From NCBI GenBank assembly GCA_016297265.1, contig JAEDHB010000005.1, forward strand, positions 1-63,219: 63,219 nucleotides of DNA, written 5' to 3'. This stretch comes from Butyrivibrio sp. GTDB lineage: Bacteria > Bacillota > Clostridia > Lachnospirales > Lachnospiraceae. Positions 41,497 to 51,115 of this stretch are shown here, in pieces. The translations under genes and the position numbers were made by a program. The notes under the pieces were generated by a model, which was given only the letters and a program-made list of their open reading frames with translations, searched no databases and was not told the DNA's origin. How positions within the stretch are numbered: the first letter of the stretch is position 1; every line of letters starts with the position of its first letter.

Positions 41497-42975
41497 TTAC
41501 TTTCTCCTGTTTCTTTCTGCTGCCATAAGCACCGTTTCACGTTCGTTGTATGGCACTTTTTCGCCTGCAATTTCCTGATATGTCTCATGTCCTTTTCCGG
41601 CAAAAACGATGATGTCCCCCGGTTCGGCATTTTTTATTGCATAATTCACTGCCTCTACGCGGTCCGCTATTTTGACATACCTGTCCGTATATTTGCTCAG
41701 CGACTCCTCAATGTCCCTCATAATTGCTTCAGGATCCTCACTCTTAGGATTGTCACTGGTAATTATTGTAAAATCGGATAGCTTTCCCGACACCTCACCC
41801 ATTTCACTTCGCCTTAGCACTGCGCGCTCTCCACCGCAGCCAAAAAGTGTAACCAGGCGCTTTGGATGATATTCCTTCAATGTCTCAAGAAGGCTCTTAA
41901 GACTCATTGCATTATGAGCAAAATCAACCATCGCCGTGTATTCATCAGATACCGGAACCAGTTCAACCCTTCCCGGAACCGTAACCTCGAGAAGTGCTTT
42001 ACACAATTTTTCCTCATCCACATTAAAATGCTTTGTGATGGCAATTGCACACAGTGAATTGTATACGGAAAATTCACCGGGCATATGAAGCATCACATCA
42101 GCCTTTAAGATTCCCTCTGTCTGATATTTGGTAATAATACAGCCATTTTCAAAAGAATAGCTGATATTCTTTGCAGTAAGCATCGCCCTGTCATTGTGAA
42201 TTCCGTATGTCTCAATAGTGCAGGTATGGTCATGGATTGCCTTCATAACATCCGGACTGTCAACATTGATTATTCCGTGAATACACTGTTTGAACAAAAG
42301 TCCCTTACAACGCATATAGTCCTCATAATCCTTGTGTTCATTGGTTCCGATATGGTCGGGCTCCAGATTGGTAAATACTCCGATATCAAATACAATTCCT
42401 GCCGTACGATGCAGCATCAGAGCTTGAGAGGAAACCTCCATAACAACACATCTGCATCCTGCATCCACCATTTTTCTGAAATATTCCTGTACTTTATAGG
42501 ATTCCGGCGTTGTATTTTTGGACGGAATTACTTCATCCCCGATAATGGTCTCTATCGTACCGATTAAGCCTGTTTTAATACCGCACGCCTCAAGAATATT
42601 TCTGACCATGAAGGTGGTTGTTGTTTTGCCTTTGGTTCCCGTAATTCCGATTGTAAAAATCGACTGGGACGGATTATCAAAATATGCTGCCGACATATAT
42701 GCCAGAGCCAGTCTCGTATCATCCACCCTGACAATTGTGATGTCTTTCATACCTTCCGTTATCTCTACATCTTTTTCAACTACGATTGCCGCAACTTTTT
42801 TGTCAACCACCTGGCTGATGAATTTGTGTCCGTCGCTTACCGCTCCGCTTATGCATACAAATACATCTGCTTCCCCGGCAATTCTTGAATCGTACACCAG
42901 CTTATTGCAGTTGATATTTTCATCACCATTAACAATACTGTATTCGAGTTTTTCAATTAATGTCCTTAATATCAT
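41497..42975 (-). CDS. murE: UDP-MurNAc-tripeptide synthetase MurE
   Basis: Adds the third peptide residue to UDP-MurNAc-L-Ala-D-Glu. The 492-residue protein has ITGTKGKTTTTFMVRNIL as P-loop and central-domain motifs such as NLEPDHIGTNEHKDYEDYM. The substrate-selecting motif reads DNPKSEDP (41743-41754), where diaminopimelate-adding enzymes usually have DNPR, so the amino acid added is probably, but not certainly, meso-DAP. I chose ATG 42975, preceded by AGGTGAAGG, over the GTG at 42984. It is encoded away from the dcw cluster, between folD and priA. Confidence 0.92.
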   Translation of the reverse strand: MILRTLIEKLEYSIVNGDENINCNKLVYDSRIAGEADVFVCISGAVSDGHKFISQVVDKKVAAIVVEKDVEITEGMKDITIVRVDDTRLALAYMSAAYFDNPSQSIFTIGITGTKGKTTTTFMVRNILEACGIKTGLIGTIETIIGDEVIPSKNTTPESYKVQEYFRKMVDAGCRCVVMEVSSQALMLHRTAGIVFDIGVFTNLEPDHIGTNEHKDYEDYMRCKGLLFKQCIHGIINVDSPDVMKAIHDHTCTIETYGIHNDRAMLTAKNISYSFENGCIITKYQTEGILKADVMLHMPGEFSVYNSLCAIAITKHFNVDEEKLCKALLEVTVPGRVELVPVSDEYTAMVDFAHNAMSLKSLLETLKEYHPKRLVTLFGCGGERAVLRRSEMGEVSGKLSDFTIITSDNPKSEDPEAIMRDIEESLSKYTDRYVKIADRVEAVNYAIKNAEPGDIIVFAGKGHETYQEIAGEKVPYNERETVLMAAERNRRK

Positions 42976-42999
42976 TGCCTTCACCTGACCGTTTCTGTA

Positions 43000-43863
43000 T
43001 TACTGTTTCTGAATTTCTACCGAATCCACACAATTCTTCATAAGCATTGCAATAGTCATTGGTCCAACGCCTCCCGGAACAGGAGTTATTGCAGCTGCCT
43101 TTTCAAATACATCATCATAATCCACGTCTCCGCACAAAATATTTTTTCCGGAATCGGTGGTTCCGATTCTGTGAATTCCCACATCAATTACCACTGCACC
43201 TTCTTTTACATATTCGGCAGTAATCATCTTTGGTTTGCCTACAGCCACCACAAGAATATCCGCTCTTTTGGCAACAGCCTTCAAATCAGCTGTTTTTGAA
43301 TGTGCAATGGTCACAGTTCCGTTTTCTCTCAAGAGAAGCATCGACATTGGCTTTCCTACAATATTGCTTCTCCCGATTACCACACATTCTTTTCCGGCAA
43401 TATCATATCCTGAACGCTTTATAAGCTCAATCACTCCGGCAGGGGTGCAGGACACAAATCCCTTCTGTCCAATGCTTAATGCTCCCACGCTATGAGGATG
43501 GAATCCGTCAACATCCTTAAGCGGATTGATTGTTTTGATAATCTTATCCTCATCAATATGCTTTGGTACAGGAAGCTGAACCAGAATACCGTTTACATCG
43601 GTCCTGTTGTTAAGCTGCTCGATAAGATTTATCAATTCTTCTTCCGTAGTCTCCTCCGGAAGCTCATATGCAAGTGATTTTATTCCAATATATTCACATG
43701 CTCTTTTTTTATTGCCAACATATACTGAGGATGCAGGATCATTTCCGACCTGAATAACTGCAAGACATATTTCTGTGCCGTTGTCCTTGTATTCTTTGAC
43801 TTTTGCCTTTAATTCATCCTTAATCTGATTGGAAATTACTTTTCCGTCAATAATCTGTGCCAT
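43000..43863 (-). CDS. folD: Methylene-THF dehydrogenase/methenyl-THF cyclohydrolase
   Basis: Bifunctional 287-residue enzyme of one-carbon metabolism, interconverting 5,10-methylene-, methenyl- and 10-formyl-THF. It shows SSVYVGNKKRACEYIGI with the catalytic Tyr-xxx-Lys pair, ILVQLPVPKHIDEDKI, DVDGFHPHSVG, the cofactor-binding GRSNIVGKPMSMLLL and TPVPGGVGPMTIAML. It follows fhs after 11 nt, so formate activation and reduction are coupled, giving formyl groups to fmt downstream. Confidence 0.96.
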   Translation of the reverse strand: MAQIIDGKVISNQIKDELKAKVKEYKDNGTEICLAVIQVGNDPASSVYVGNKKRACEYIGIKSLAYELPEETTEEELINLIEQLNNRTDVNGILVQLPVPKHIDEDKIIKTINPLKDVDGFHPHSVGALSIGQKGFVSCTPAGVIELIKRSGYDIAGKECVVIGRSNIVGKPMSMLLLRENGTVTIAHSKTADLKAVAKRADILVVAVGKPKMITAEYVKEGAVVIDVGIHRIGTTDSGKNILCGDVDYDDVFEKAAAITPVPGGVGPMTIAMLMKNCVDSVEIQKQ

Positions 43864-43874
43864 TGTTGGTCCTC

Positions 43875-45548
43875 CTAGAATAATCCTGTTATTTTATTGG
43901 CTGTCTCATCATAATCAACGCCTTCTGCCGCAGGTACCTTTGGAAGTCCCGGCATTGTCATAATCGAACCGGTGAGTGCCACAATAAATCCCGCGCCCGC
44001 ATTAACATATACTTCCCTGACATTAACTTCAAAATTCTCCGGTTTGCCCAAAAGTGCCTGGTTGTCAGAAAGTGAATACTGTGTTTTTGCCATGCATACA
44101 GGGAATTTCCCGAATCCCATAGTCTCAAGCTTTTCAAGCATTTTGGCCGCAGCAGGAGAAAATACAACGCCCTTTGCGCCATATATCTTCGTCGCTATGG
44201 CATTAATTTTATCCTTAAGTGCCATGTCGTCCTCGTAGGTAAACTTAAATTCTCCCGAAGGCTTTTCAATGGATTTAATCACCTTATCGGCAAGTGCCAG
44301 ACCGCCTTCGCCGCCTTCCGCCCATACATTGGCCAGTGCAAATTCACAACCCATATTTTCCACATGTTCTCTTATAAATTCATGTTCTGCCTCTGTATCG
44401 GTAACAAATGCATTGAGAGTAACCACTACATTTACTCCAAAGCTCTGCATATTTTCAATGTGCTTGTCAAGGTTGACAATACCCTTCTTAAGGGCCTCAA
44501 GATTTTCCTGTGCAAGATCTTGCTTTGCAACTCCGCCATTGTATTTCAAGGCTCTGACTGTTGCCACAATTACGATGGTATCCGGTTTCAAATCCGCCAT
44601 ACGGCATTTGATATTAAGGAATTTCTCCGCACCGAGGTCAGCACCAAAACCTGCCTCCGTAACAACATAATCCGCAAGCTTAAGTGCGGTTTTTGTAGCT
44701 TTTACACTGTTGCAGCCATGAGCAATATTTGCAAACGGACCGCCATGCACAATTGCAGGTGTATGTTCCAGAGTCTGAATAAGGTTCGGTTTCATCGCAT
44801 CCTTGAGCAGTGCCGCCATCGCACCCGTAGCCTTAAGGTCTCCCGCCGTAACAGGTTCTCCTGCGTAGTTGTATGCAACAATGATACGGGAGAGTCTGTT
44901 TTTCAAATCTGTCATATCCTTTGCAAGACAGAGTATAGCCATAATCTCCGATGCAACCGTGATGATAAAATGGTCCTCTCTTACAAAACCGTCCGTCTTT
45001 GCACCAAGTCCGATTACAATATTTCTAAGTGCCCTGTCATTCATATCAAGGCATCTTTTCCATACCACCTGTCTGGTATCAATGCCAAGGCTGTTGCCCT
45101 GCTGAATATGATTATCGAGCATCGCTGCCAAAAGATTATTTGCGCTGGTAATCGCATGAAAATCACCCGTAAAATGAAGGTTCAAATCCTCCATAGGGAC
45201 AACCTGCGAATATCCGCCGCCCGCAGCTCCTCCTTTTATTCCGAAACATGGTCCAAGTGATGGTTCTCTCAACGCCACAAGAGTCTTTTTGCCCATTTTG
45301 TTGAGCGCCTGTGTAAGTCCGATGCTGACTGTTGTTTTGCCCTCTCCTGCAGGGGTCGGATTGATTGCTGTGACAAGAATCAATTTTCCGTCTTTGTTAT
45401 TCTCTGTTTTCTTAATCAATTCATCGCTAAGCTTTGCCTTGTATTTTCCGTAGAATTCAAGATCGTCCTCTTCAATTCCGATTTCTGCTGCCACATCTCT
45501 GATATGCAGTAATTCCGCGTCCTGCGCAATTTGAATGTCTGATTTCAT
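43875..45548 (-). CDS. fhs: Formate--tetrahydrofolate ligase
   Basis: Makes 10-formyl-THF from formate, THF and ATP. The 557-residue product has the P-loop region NPTPAGEGKTTVSIGLTQAL, EPSLGPCFGIKGGAAGGGY and the late PGLPKVPAAEGVD, all diagnostic. In anaerobes it supplies purine and formyl-Met carbon, or the methyl branch of acetogenesis; no other acetogenesis genes are visible, so a biosynthetic role is more likely. It lies 12 nt after ftsK and 11 nt before folD. Confidence 0.97.
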   Translation of the reverse strand: MKSDIQIAQDAELLHIRDVAAEIGIEEDDLEFYGKYKAKLSDELIKKTENNKDGKLILVTAINPTPAGEGKTTVSIGLTQALNKMGKKTLVALREPSLGPCFGIKGGAAGGGYSQVVPMEDLNLHFTGDFHAITSANNLLAAMLDNHIQQGNSLGIDTRQVVWKRCLDMNDRALRNIVIGLGAKTDGFVREDHFIITVASEIMAILCLAKDMTDLKNRLSRIIVAYNYAGEPVTAGDLKATGAMAALLKDAMKPNLIQTLEHTPAIVHGGPFANIAHGCNSVKATKTALKLADYVVTEAGFGADLGAEKFLNIKCRMADLKPDTIVIVATVRALKYNGGVAKQDLAQENLEALKKGIVNLDKHIENMQSFGVNVVVTLNAFVTDTEAEHEFIREHVENMGCEFALANVWAEGGEGGLALADKVIKSIEKPSGEFKFTYEDDMALKDKINAIATKIYGAKGVVFSPAAAKMLEKLETMGFGKFPVCMAKTQYSLSDNQALLGKPENFEVNVREVYVNAGAGFIVALTGSIMTMPGLPKVPAAEGVDYDETANKITGLF

Positions 45549-45560
45549 AGTGCTACCTTT

Positions 45561-48089
45561 CTATTGTGCATTGTTATTAATATATTGGTTAAATTCTTCC
45601 ATTGTCATAAGAACCTTACGCGGTTTGGTTCCCTCTTCCGGTCCGACCACGCCTGCCTCACAAAGCTGGTCCATAATTCTCGCCGCCCTGTTGAAGCCGA
45701 TTCTGTATATTCTCTGCAACATTCCAATGGATGCCCTCTGCTTTTCAATAATCAGTTTACCCGCTTCCGCAAAATACTGGTCGCGTTCGCCGGAAAAAGC
45801 CTGACTTTCTTCAAACAAAGGATTTTCCAGAGTTTCTTTAACTTCCTCGCTATATGAAGTTTCCTCGCTGTGCTCCTTGATGAAGGATACAACCGCCTCA
45901 ATTTCTGCCTCACTCACATAAGGGCCCTGAAGTCTGTCCGGTTTAGCCTTTCCTGAAGGAAGGTAGAGCATATCTCCATACCCCAAAAGCTTTTCCGCAC
46001 CATTTTCATCAAGCATTACACGGGAGTCCATCTGTGATGCAACGGTAAGTGCAATTCTCGAAGGAACATTGGATTTGATTAATCCTGTCACGACATCGAC
46101 TGTCGGTTTCTGGGTTGCCAGAACAAGATGAATTCCGCAGGCTCTTGCCTTCTGTGCAAGACGGACAATTGCAGTTTCCGCTTCCTTGCCGGATGTCATC
46201 ATAAGGTCCGCCAGCTCATCCATGATTATCACTATTTTGAACATCTTTTCCGGTTTATTTTCAACATCATCCGGAAGGCTGTCAATTTTTTCATTATATC
46301 CTTCAATATCCTTTGCTCCCACCTGTGAAAACAACTGATATCTCTTATCCATTTCAACAACCGCCCAGTTGAGTGCGCTTGCCGCCTTCTTCGGATCCGT
46401 TACAACAGGTGTAAGCAGGTGCGGAATTCCGTTATATGCCGTAAATTCAACCATCTTAGGATCCACAAGGATAAGCTTTACCTCGTCAGGGCGCGCCCTG
46501 TACAGAATACTGAGAATCATCGCATTGAGGCATACTGATTTTCCTGAGCCGGTAGTACCTGCCACAAGAACATGTGGCATCTTTGCGATGTCTGCCATAA
46601 TATTTTTACCCGCAACATCCTTTCCTATTGCAAAAGATATCAGAGATTTTTCATTCTTAAATTCAGATGTTGCAATCATATCTCCCAACAAAACAGGGTC
46701 GTTAATCTTATTAGGTACCTCAATGCCGACTGCTGATTTTCCCGGTATCGGTGCCTCAATTCTGATATCCGCTGCCGCAAGATTAAGCTTAATATCGTCC
46801 GCAAGCGAAACAATTTTACTTACTCTGACGCCGATTTCCGGCTGAAGTTCATATCTGGTAACAGACGGACCACAGCTGTAGCTGGTAACAGATGCCTTCA
46901 CGCCAAAACTTGCCAAAGTCTGTTGAAGCTTGATTGCGGTATCCCTGAGTTCATTCTTATCCCTTCCCTTTGAAGCTTTTTCACTTCTCTTAAGAAGATT
47001 GAGCGGTGGAAATACATATTTTTTAGGCTTTTTAGCCGGTGTGCCGGCAGATTTACTCTCTGTCTTCTTAGGCAATTGCGCCTCAAATCCGGCAGCAACT
47101 CCGGCAGCATCGTCATTGTCGCAGCGTTCCTTCTCTGCTTTTTCAAACTCCTGTCTGACAAGGTCCGTATCAATAACCGGACTGCTATGAAAAGCATCCT
47201 CAGGCTCCATATACGAATTGTCCACAGGCTCCATATTCTGTTTTACTGAAGACATATTGTCCATATTGAAAAACGGTATCTCCATCTCCTCTATCTTACT
47301 TTCCTCCGGCGCCGGTTCAAAATTGAATGGCTTGTCATTGTCCGGGCTTTCTGCGGCTGTTTCTTCCTTAATTTCCGTATCAAAGGTAACTCCATACGCT
47401 TTTTTCTCAGCTCTTGTAAGCTTTGTTTTTTCTCTTTTTTCCTTCTTAACCTGAGCTTCTTCCCGATATTGCTCAACATCTTCCTTGGCTGTGTCATAGA
47501 CCTTGCGGCTTCCGTTTCCGATCCACTCAAGGAAGGATCGGCCCGTAAGTACCACGAAGCAAATAATGATCAGTACAATATCAAATATACATGCTCCGCC
47601 CTTGCCGAACCACTTCACAAACAGTCTTGCCAGATTTCCTCCGAAAAATCCGCCCCCACTCTTGTTGGCAGAACATTCCGTATAATACTGACCCACGCTC
47701 CACTCATCATAGTGGGATCCGCACACCAGCTGGATGACAACGCATATAAAAAGCATAAGAAATGCAGCTGCAATGAGTTTGACTCTGGCAACCGAATTAT
47801 TTTTGTTGGATATGTAAAAAAGCGTGGCAATAACCAGAATAATCGGAAAAACATATGCCATAACGCCCATTATCCCGAAGAAAAATGAACTGATGGCAGC
47901 TCCGACCGTACCACCTACTCCAAAATTGGCTATAAAAAATATAACGGACAGTGCAATAACTATGAGAATAACCGCTTCCCTAGCAACCCCCGATTTCTCG
48001 GCAGGTTTTCTGTTTTTTCCCTGGTTCCTGTGTGCAGATGAACTCGTCTGTTTTTTTGAATTGTTTGTTTTTTTGTTACTTGTTGCCAT
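45561..48089 (-). CDS. ftsK: DNA translocase FtsK/SpoIIIE
   Basis: Pumps DNA through the closing septum. Of 842 residues, the first 190 hold about four membrane segments after a basic Ser/Lys-rich start. A charged linker (190-390) follows, then the RecA-like motor with Walker A AGTTGSGKSVCLNAM near 505 and Walker B IVIIMDELADLMM. A C-terminal gamma winged helix (ASIGMLQRIYRIGFNRAARIM) reads the polar DNA signals. Whether this is a vegetative FtsK/SftA or a sporulation SpoIIIE cannot be decided here. It lies between uppP and fhs. Confidence 0.94.
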   Translation of the reverse strand: MATSNKKTNNSKKQTSSSAHRNQGKNRKPAEKSGVAREAVILIVIALSVIFFIANFGVGGTVGAAISSFFFGIMGVMAYVFPIILVIATLFYISNKNNSVARVKLIAAAFLMLFICVVIQLVCGSHYDEWSVGQYYTECSANKSGGGFFGGNLARLFVKWFGKGGACIFDIVLIIICFVVLTGRSFLEWIGNGSRKVYDTAKEDVEQYREEAQVKKEKREKTKLTRAEKKAYGVTFDTEIKEETAAESPDNDKPFNFEPAPEESKIEEMEIPFFNMDNMSSVKQNMEPVDNSYMEPEDAFHSSPVIDTDLVRQEFEKAEKERCDNDDAAGVAAGFEAQLPKKTESKSAGTPAKKPKKYVFPPLNLLKRSEKASKGRDKNELRDTAIKLQQTLASFGVKASVTSYSCGPSVTRYELQPEIGVRVSKIVSLADDIKLNLAAADIRIEAPIPGKSAVGIEVPNKINDPVLLGDMIATSEFKNEKSLISFAIGKDVAGKNIMADIAKMPHVLVAGTTGSGKSVCLNAMILSILYRARPDEVKLILVDPKMVEFTAYNGIPHLLTPVVTDPKKAASALNWAVVEMDKRYQLFSQVGAKDIEGYNEKIDSLPDDVENKPEKMFKIVIIMDELADLMMTSGKEAETAIVRLAQKARACGIHLVLATQKPTVDVVTGLIKSNVPSRIALTVASQMDSRVMLDENGAEKLLGYGDMLYLPSGKAKPDRLQGPYVSEAEIEAVVSFIKEHSEETSYSEEVKETLENPLFEESQAFSGERDQYFAEAGKLIIEKQRASIGMLQRIYRIGFNRAARIMDQLCEAGVVGPEEGTKPRKVLMTMEEFNQYINNNAQ

Positions 48090-48125
48090 TAAATTTCACC
48101 TGTTCTGAATATTTTTTAACGCATG

Positions 48126-49004
48126 TTATCTGATAGCAAAATTGAGTATAATTGCCGTCACACCAATAACTGCACAATAAATTGCGAAGCCCATATATCT
48201 CTTGGTTCTTACAAGCTTTAACATATATTTCAAGCAGAAAAAACCAACCACGCCGGCTGCAATCGTACCGAGAATATAGCCCGGAAGATTCTTTGAACCC
48301 ATTGCCTCTCCGTTGAGGTCCTTAAGATCAAAAACAACGGCTCCCAGAATTGCAGGTATCGACATAATGAATGAATATTTTACTGCTAATTTGCGATTAT
48401 ATCCCAGGAACAGACCTGTTGCGATAGTGGTTCCCGAACGGGAAAGACCCGGCATTGTTGCCATGCCCTGTGAAATTCCCATAAAAAATGCTGATGAATA
48501 TGTAGCGTCCTTAATCTTTATTTTGCCATCCACATGCCTGTCTGCAAGGAAAAGCAATGTGCCGGTAATTAGAAGGCACACGCCCACCAGCCAGAGCGTA
48601 CCTGTCGCCTTATTGACAAGATCCTTTCCAAAATAACCCACAAGTCCCGTTGGAATTGTAGAGACAAGGACCATAACAATAAGCTTACGGTAACCTGAAT
48701 TAATTACCTTGATGTATTTATACTTGGTATTGCCCTTTCTTCTTGCAAAAAAAATGAGTGTGTTGACAAACCAGGTCTGCATCATTCCCCAGAATTCCCG
48801 CAGCATATTCCAGATATCTTCACGAAAAACAATGATAAGAGCAACCAATGTACCCAGATGCAAAAGTATATCAAAATGGACACCTATGTTCAAATCCCAG
48901 CTGAACACTTTCTTGGCAATAGCCAGATGTCCTGAACTACTCACCGGCAAAAACTCCGTCAACCCCTGTATTATGCCTAAAAATATTGACTTTAGTATAT
49001 TCAT
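48126..49004 (-). CDS. uppP: Undecaprenyl-diphosphatase
   Basis: A 292-residue membrane enzyme that recycles undecaprenyl diphosphate to the monophosphate carrier for cell-wall synthesis; overexpression gives bacitracin tolerance in this family. Motifs: GIIQGLTEFLPVSSSGHLAI at the start and PGLSRSGTTIATGLFLG near 180, with about eight membrane segments. It is the first gene of the fifteen-gene block, with a sigma-A promoter upstream and GGAGG before ATG. Confidence 0.95.
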   Translation of the reverse strand: MNILKSIFLGIIQGLTEFLPVSSSGHLAIAKKVFSWDLNIGVHFDILLHLGTLVALIIVFREDIWNMLREFWGMMQTWFVNTLIFFARRKGNTKYKYIKVINSGYRKLIVMVLVSTIPTGLVGYFGKDLVNKATGTLWLVGVCLLITGTLLFLADRHVDGKIKIKDATYSSAFFMGISQGMATMPGLSRSGTTIATGLFLGYNRKLAVKYSFIMSIPAILGAVVFDLKDLNGEAMGSKNLPGYILGTIAAGVVGFFCLKYMLKLVRTKRYMGFAIYCAVIGVTAIILNFAIR

Positions 49005-49083
49005 TCTAATCCTCCATACACTCCCTAAGCAGAGAAAAAGCAGGTTCTCCGGGCAGCCTCCGTCAAAATATCATACATAATCT

Positions 49084-49112
49084 AGTATATCATTTCGAAC
49101 GTCATTATTCAA
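49084..49112 (-). promoter_or_regulatory. Sigma-A promoter of uppP and the following block
   Basis: TTGAAT (49107-49112) and TATACT (49084-49089) on the minus strand, spacer 17 bp. The -35 box lies inside the last codons of the tepA-like gene. Confidence 0.7.
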
Positions 49113-49743
49113 TAGAATTTATCTCGGTTTGAAGGCAGAAAAATGCATCATAAATCGTTCCGTTTTTGTCAATAATGCCATATTCCACAGCCTCACTTCC
49201 AACCAGTGTCGTACCCAGGTCCTTGGCGGACATTTCCCTGCTGAACATCAGCTTTTCCAGAGTTTCCGTTTTGCAGTTGCTGTGTTTTTGAATAAATCCA
49301 AGAATTCTGTTCTGCATACTTTCAAATTGTCCGTATGTCTGGCTGGCTCCAATAACCATTCCGCTCATCCTTACAGGATGAATTACAACTGTTGCGGTAT
49401 CCGCAATATATGAATGCTTTGCCGCGACCGCAATCGGGACACCAATGGAGTGACTGTCGCCAACCACCAGGGAAACCGTGGGTTTCGACAGACCTGCAAT
49501 CATCTCCGCAATGGCAAGTCCACAGGACACATCTCCGCCCACGGTATTGATAACAAAAAGCACTCCCTTCACTCCGCAGTCCTTCTCAATATGGCACAAC
49601 ATCGGCAAAATATGTTCATAACTGGTGGTTTTGCAGTCCCCGGGCAGAGAATTGTGTCCCTCGATTTCACCTATAATTCCCATCACGACAATTCCATCCT
49701 CCTCGATTCTGCCAAACTCGCCGGGCAATACTCTTCCATCCAT
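49105..49743 (-). CDS. ClpP-fold protease, TepA-like
   Basis: A 212-residue ClpP-fold serine protease resembling B. subtilis TepA (YmfB). The likely nucleophile Ser is in VVGDSHSIGVPIA, the His in TVVIHPVRMSG, and the oxyanion Gly-Gly in VINTVGGDV. It has no signal peptide and no partner ATPase nearby. I start at ATG 49743 (MDGRVLPGEF) with SD GGAGG 8 nt upstream; a GTG at 49752 overlaps that SD. The SD itself sits in a terminator-like hairpin (49753-49776). In many Firmicutes tepA stands directly upstream of ftsK; here only uppP separates them. Confidence 0.85.
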   Translation of the reverse strand: MDGRVLPGEFGRIEEDGIVVMGIIGEIEGHNSLPGDCKTTSYEHILPMLCHIEKDCGVKGVLFVINTVGGDVSCGLAIAEMIAGLSKPTVSLVVGDSHSIGVPIAVAAKHSYIADTATVVIHPVRMSGMVIGASQTYGQFESMQNRILGFIQKHSNCKTETLEKLMFSREMSAKDLGTTLVGSEAVEYGIIDKNGTIYDAFFCLQTEINSIE

Positions 49744-49752
49744 AAAAAACAC

Positions 49753-49776
49753 CTCCGGCTACTAGTGTAACCGGAG
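49753..49776 (-). terminator. Terminator-like hairpin that includes the tepA ribosome-binding site
   Basis: On the minus strand, CTCCGGTTAC and GTAGCCGGAG form a 10-bp stem (one mismatch or wobble) with loop ACTA, directly followed by GTGTTTTTT. It is shaped like an intrinsic terminator of the CorC-like gene, but its 3' arm holds the GGAGG that serves the TepA-like gene 8 nt before its ATG. Confidence 0.75.
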
Positions 49777-49785
49777 ATGCCAAAC

Positions 49786-51090
49786 TTATTCATCTTTAGA
49801 CATTGCTTCCTCGTCAAGTCTTGTAATCTGTACTTTTCTGATAACATTGCCCGACACTTCAAGTATCTTGTACCTGAATTTATCATCCTCTGCGACATAA
49901 CCCGCCTTTTCAGGTATTTTCCCCAAAAGTGACAGCAGGTACCCGTTCAAGGTATCAAAATCATCGCTTTCTATCTCATGGTCAAGAAGTCTTCCAAGTT
50001 CATCAAGTCTGGTCAGCCCCTCAACCTCATAGCGGTCCTCTCTTTTCTGGACAAAAATATCCGGTGCTTCCTCATCGTATTCATCCGTTATATTACCCAC
50101 TATTTCCTCGATAATATCCTCCATGGAAATAATACCGTCGGTCTGTCCGTACTCATCAATAACAATACCAATATGTACCTTTTCCATCTGCATTTCCCGC
50201 AAAAGATCGTCTATATCCCTTGTATTTGGAACAAAAAACGGTTTTCTGATTAAATCCGCAAGCTTGATAATCTGTTTTTTTCTGTTAGCGACTGTTCTGT
50301 ACAAAATAAGTGCATCCCTGATATGAAGGGTTCCGACTATATTATCAATATCTCCGTCATAAACCGGAAGTCTTGAAAAATTGCCGTCAATATGCTTCTG
50401 TATCAGCTGTTCCAGTGTCATATGGCATTCCACCGCAACAATGGCGGCTCTGTGTGTCATAATATCCCCGGCATTCTTTTCCCCCATCTCAAAAATATTG
50501 GTAATCATCTCCGCTTCACTGGCTTCAAGCACACCCTGCTCCTGGCCCTCGTTGACCATCGTGATAATCTCTTCCTCAGTGACATTATCATCAGTTTCTC
50601 TTATGCTGATACCGAAGGGTTTTAGAAAAATCCATGCCAAACCATAAATTACTATCCTTACCGGAACAACAATAATGCACACAAAACGAACAATACCGCA
50701 ATATGCATATACCAGCTTATTGGCTTTTCTATGCCCTATTCTGCGTGGAATAACCACACCAAACACCATCAGCAACAGCAGCAATGCAATGCTTGTAAGT
50801 ATCCACATCAGATTAAAACTACCGTATTCCCTGAGCTTGTCACAGATATTTCTCAATATGTAACCGCCACCTATTATGGTGGTGGCAAAGGACACAATAT
50901 ATATTGCGTTGTTAAGCTTTCCGCTGTCCGACATCAGGCACTCAACAGTCTTCGCCTTCCTGTCCCCTTCCTCAAGCTTATTCTCCATCTCAGGGTCATT
51001 AAATTCTTCAAATGCCGCTTCAAAAGAAAACATAAAGGCATTCACGATAAGAATCACTGCCAAAAGTGCGATTCCCAAATATAAACTCAT
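49786..51090 (-). CDS. CNNM/CorC-family membrane protein (hemolysin-like)
   Basis: A 434-residue protein of the CNNM/HlyC-CorC family, linked to Mg or Co transport. The N-terminal DUF21 membrane domain (about 1-170, four segments) is followed by a pair of CBS domains (about 195-325, with MTHRAAIVAVECHMTLEQLI and LPVYDGDIDNIVGTLHIRDAL) and a C-terminal CorC_HlyC domain (340-425). It ends in an acidic MSKDE. It starts 25 nt after the ndoA-like gene. True haemolytic activity is not implied; the name is historical. Confidence 0.92.
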   Translation of the reverse strand: MSLYLGIALLAVILIVNAFMFSFEAAFEEFNDPEMENKLEEGDRKAKTVECLMSDSGKLNNAIYIVSFATTIIGGGYILRNICDKLREYGSFNLMWILTSIALLLLLMVFGVVIPRRIGHRKANKLVYAYCGIVRFVCIIVVPVRIVIYGLAWIFLKPFGISIRETDDNVTEEEIITMVNEGQEQGVLEASEAEMITNIFEMGEKNAGDIMTHRAAIVAVECHMTLEQLIQKHIDGNFSRLPVYDGDIDNIVGTLHIRDALILYRTVANRKKQIIKLADLIRKPFFVPNTRDIDDLLREMQMEKVHIGIVIDEYGQTDGIISMEDIIEEIVGNITDEYDEEAPDIFVQKREDRYEVEGLTRLDELGRLLDHEIESDDFDTLNGYLLSLLGKIPEKAGYVAEDDKFRYKILEVSGNVIRKVQITRLDEEAMSKDE

Positions 51091-51115
51091 TCTAAATCCT
51101 TTCCATTGCCTAATC

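Noticed and set aside
43864..43874. Possible THF riboswitch before folD or fhs
   Set aside because: The gaps upstream of folD and fhs are 11 and 12 nt, too short for any riboswitch.
44364..45260. 298-codon plus-strand frame opposite fhs
   Set aside because: fhs is unmistakable on the minus strand; the antisense product has no recognisable feature and no SD.
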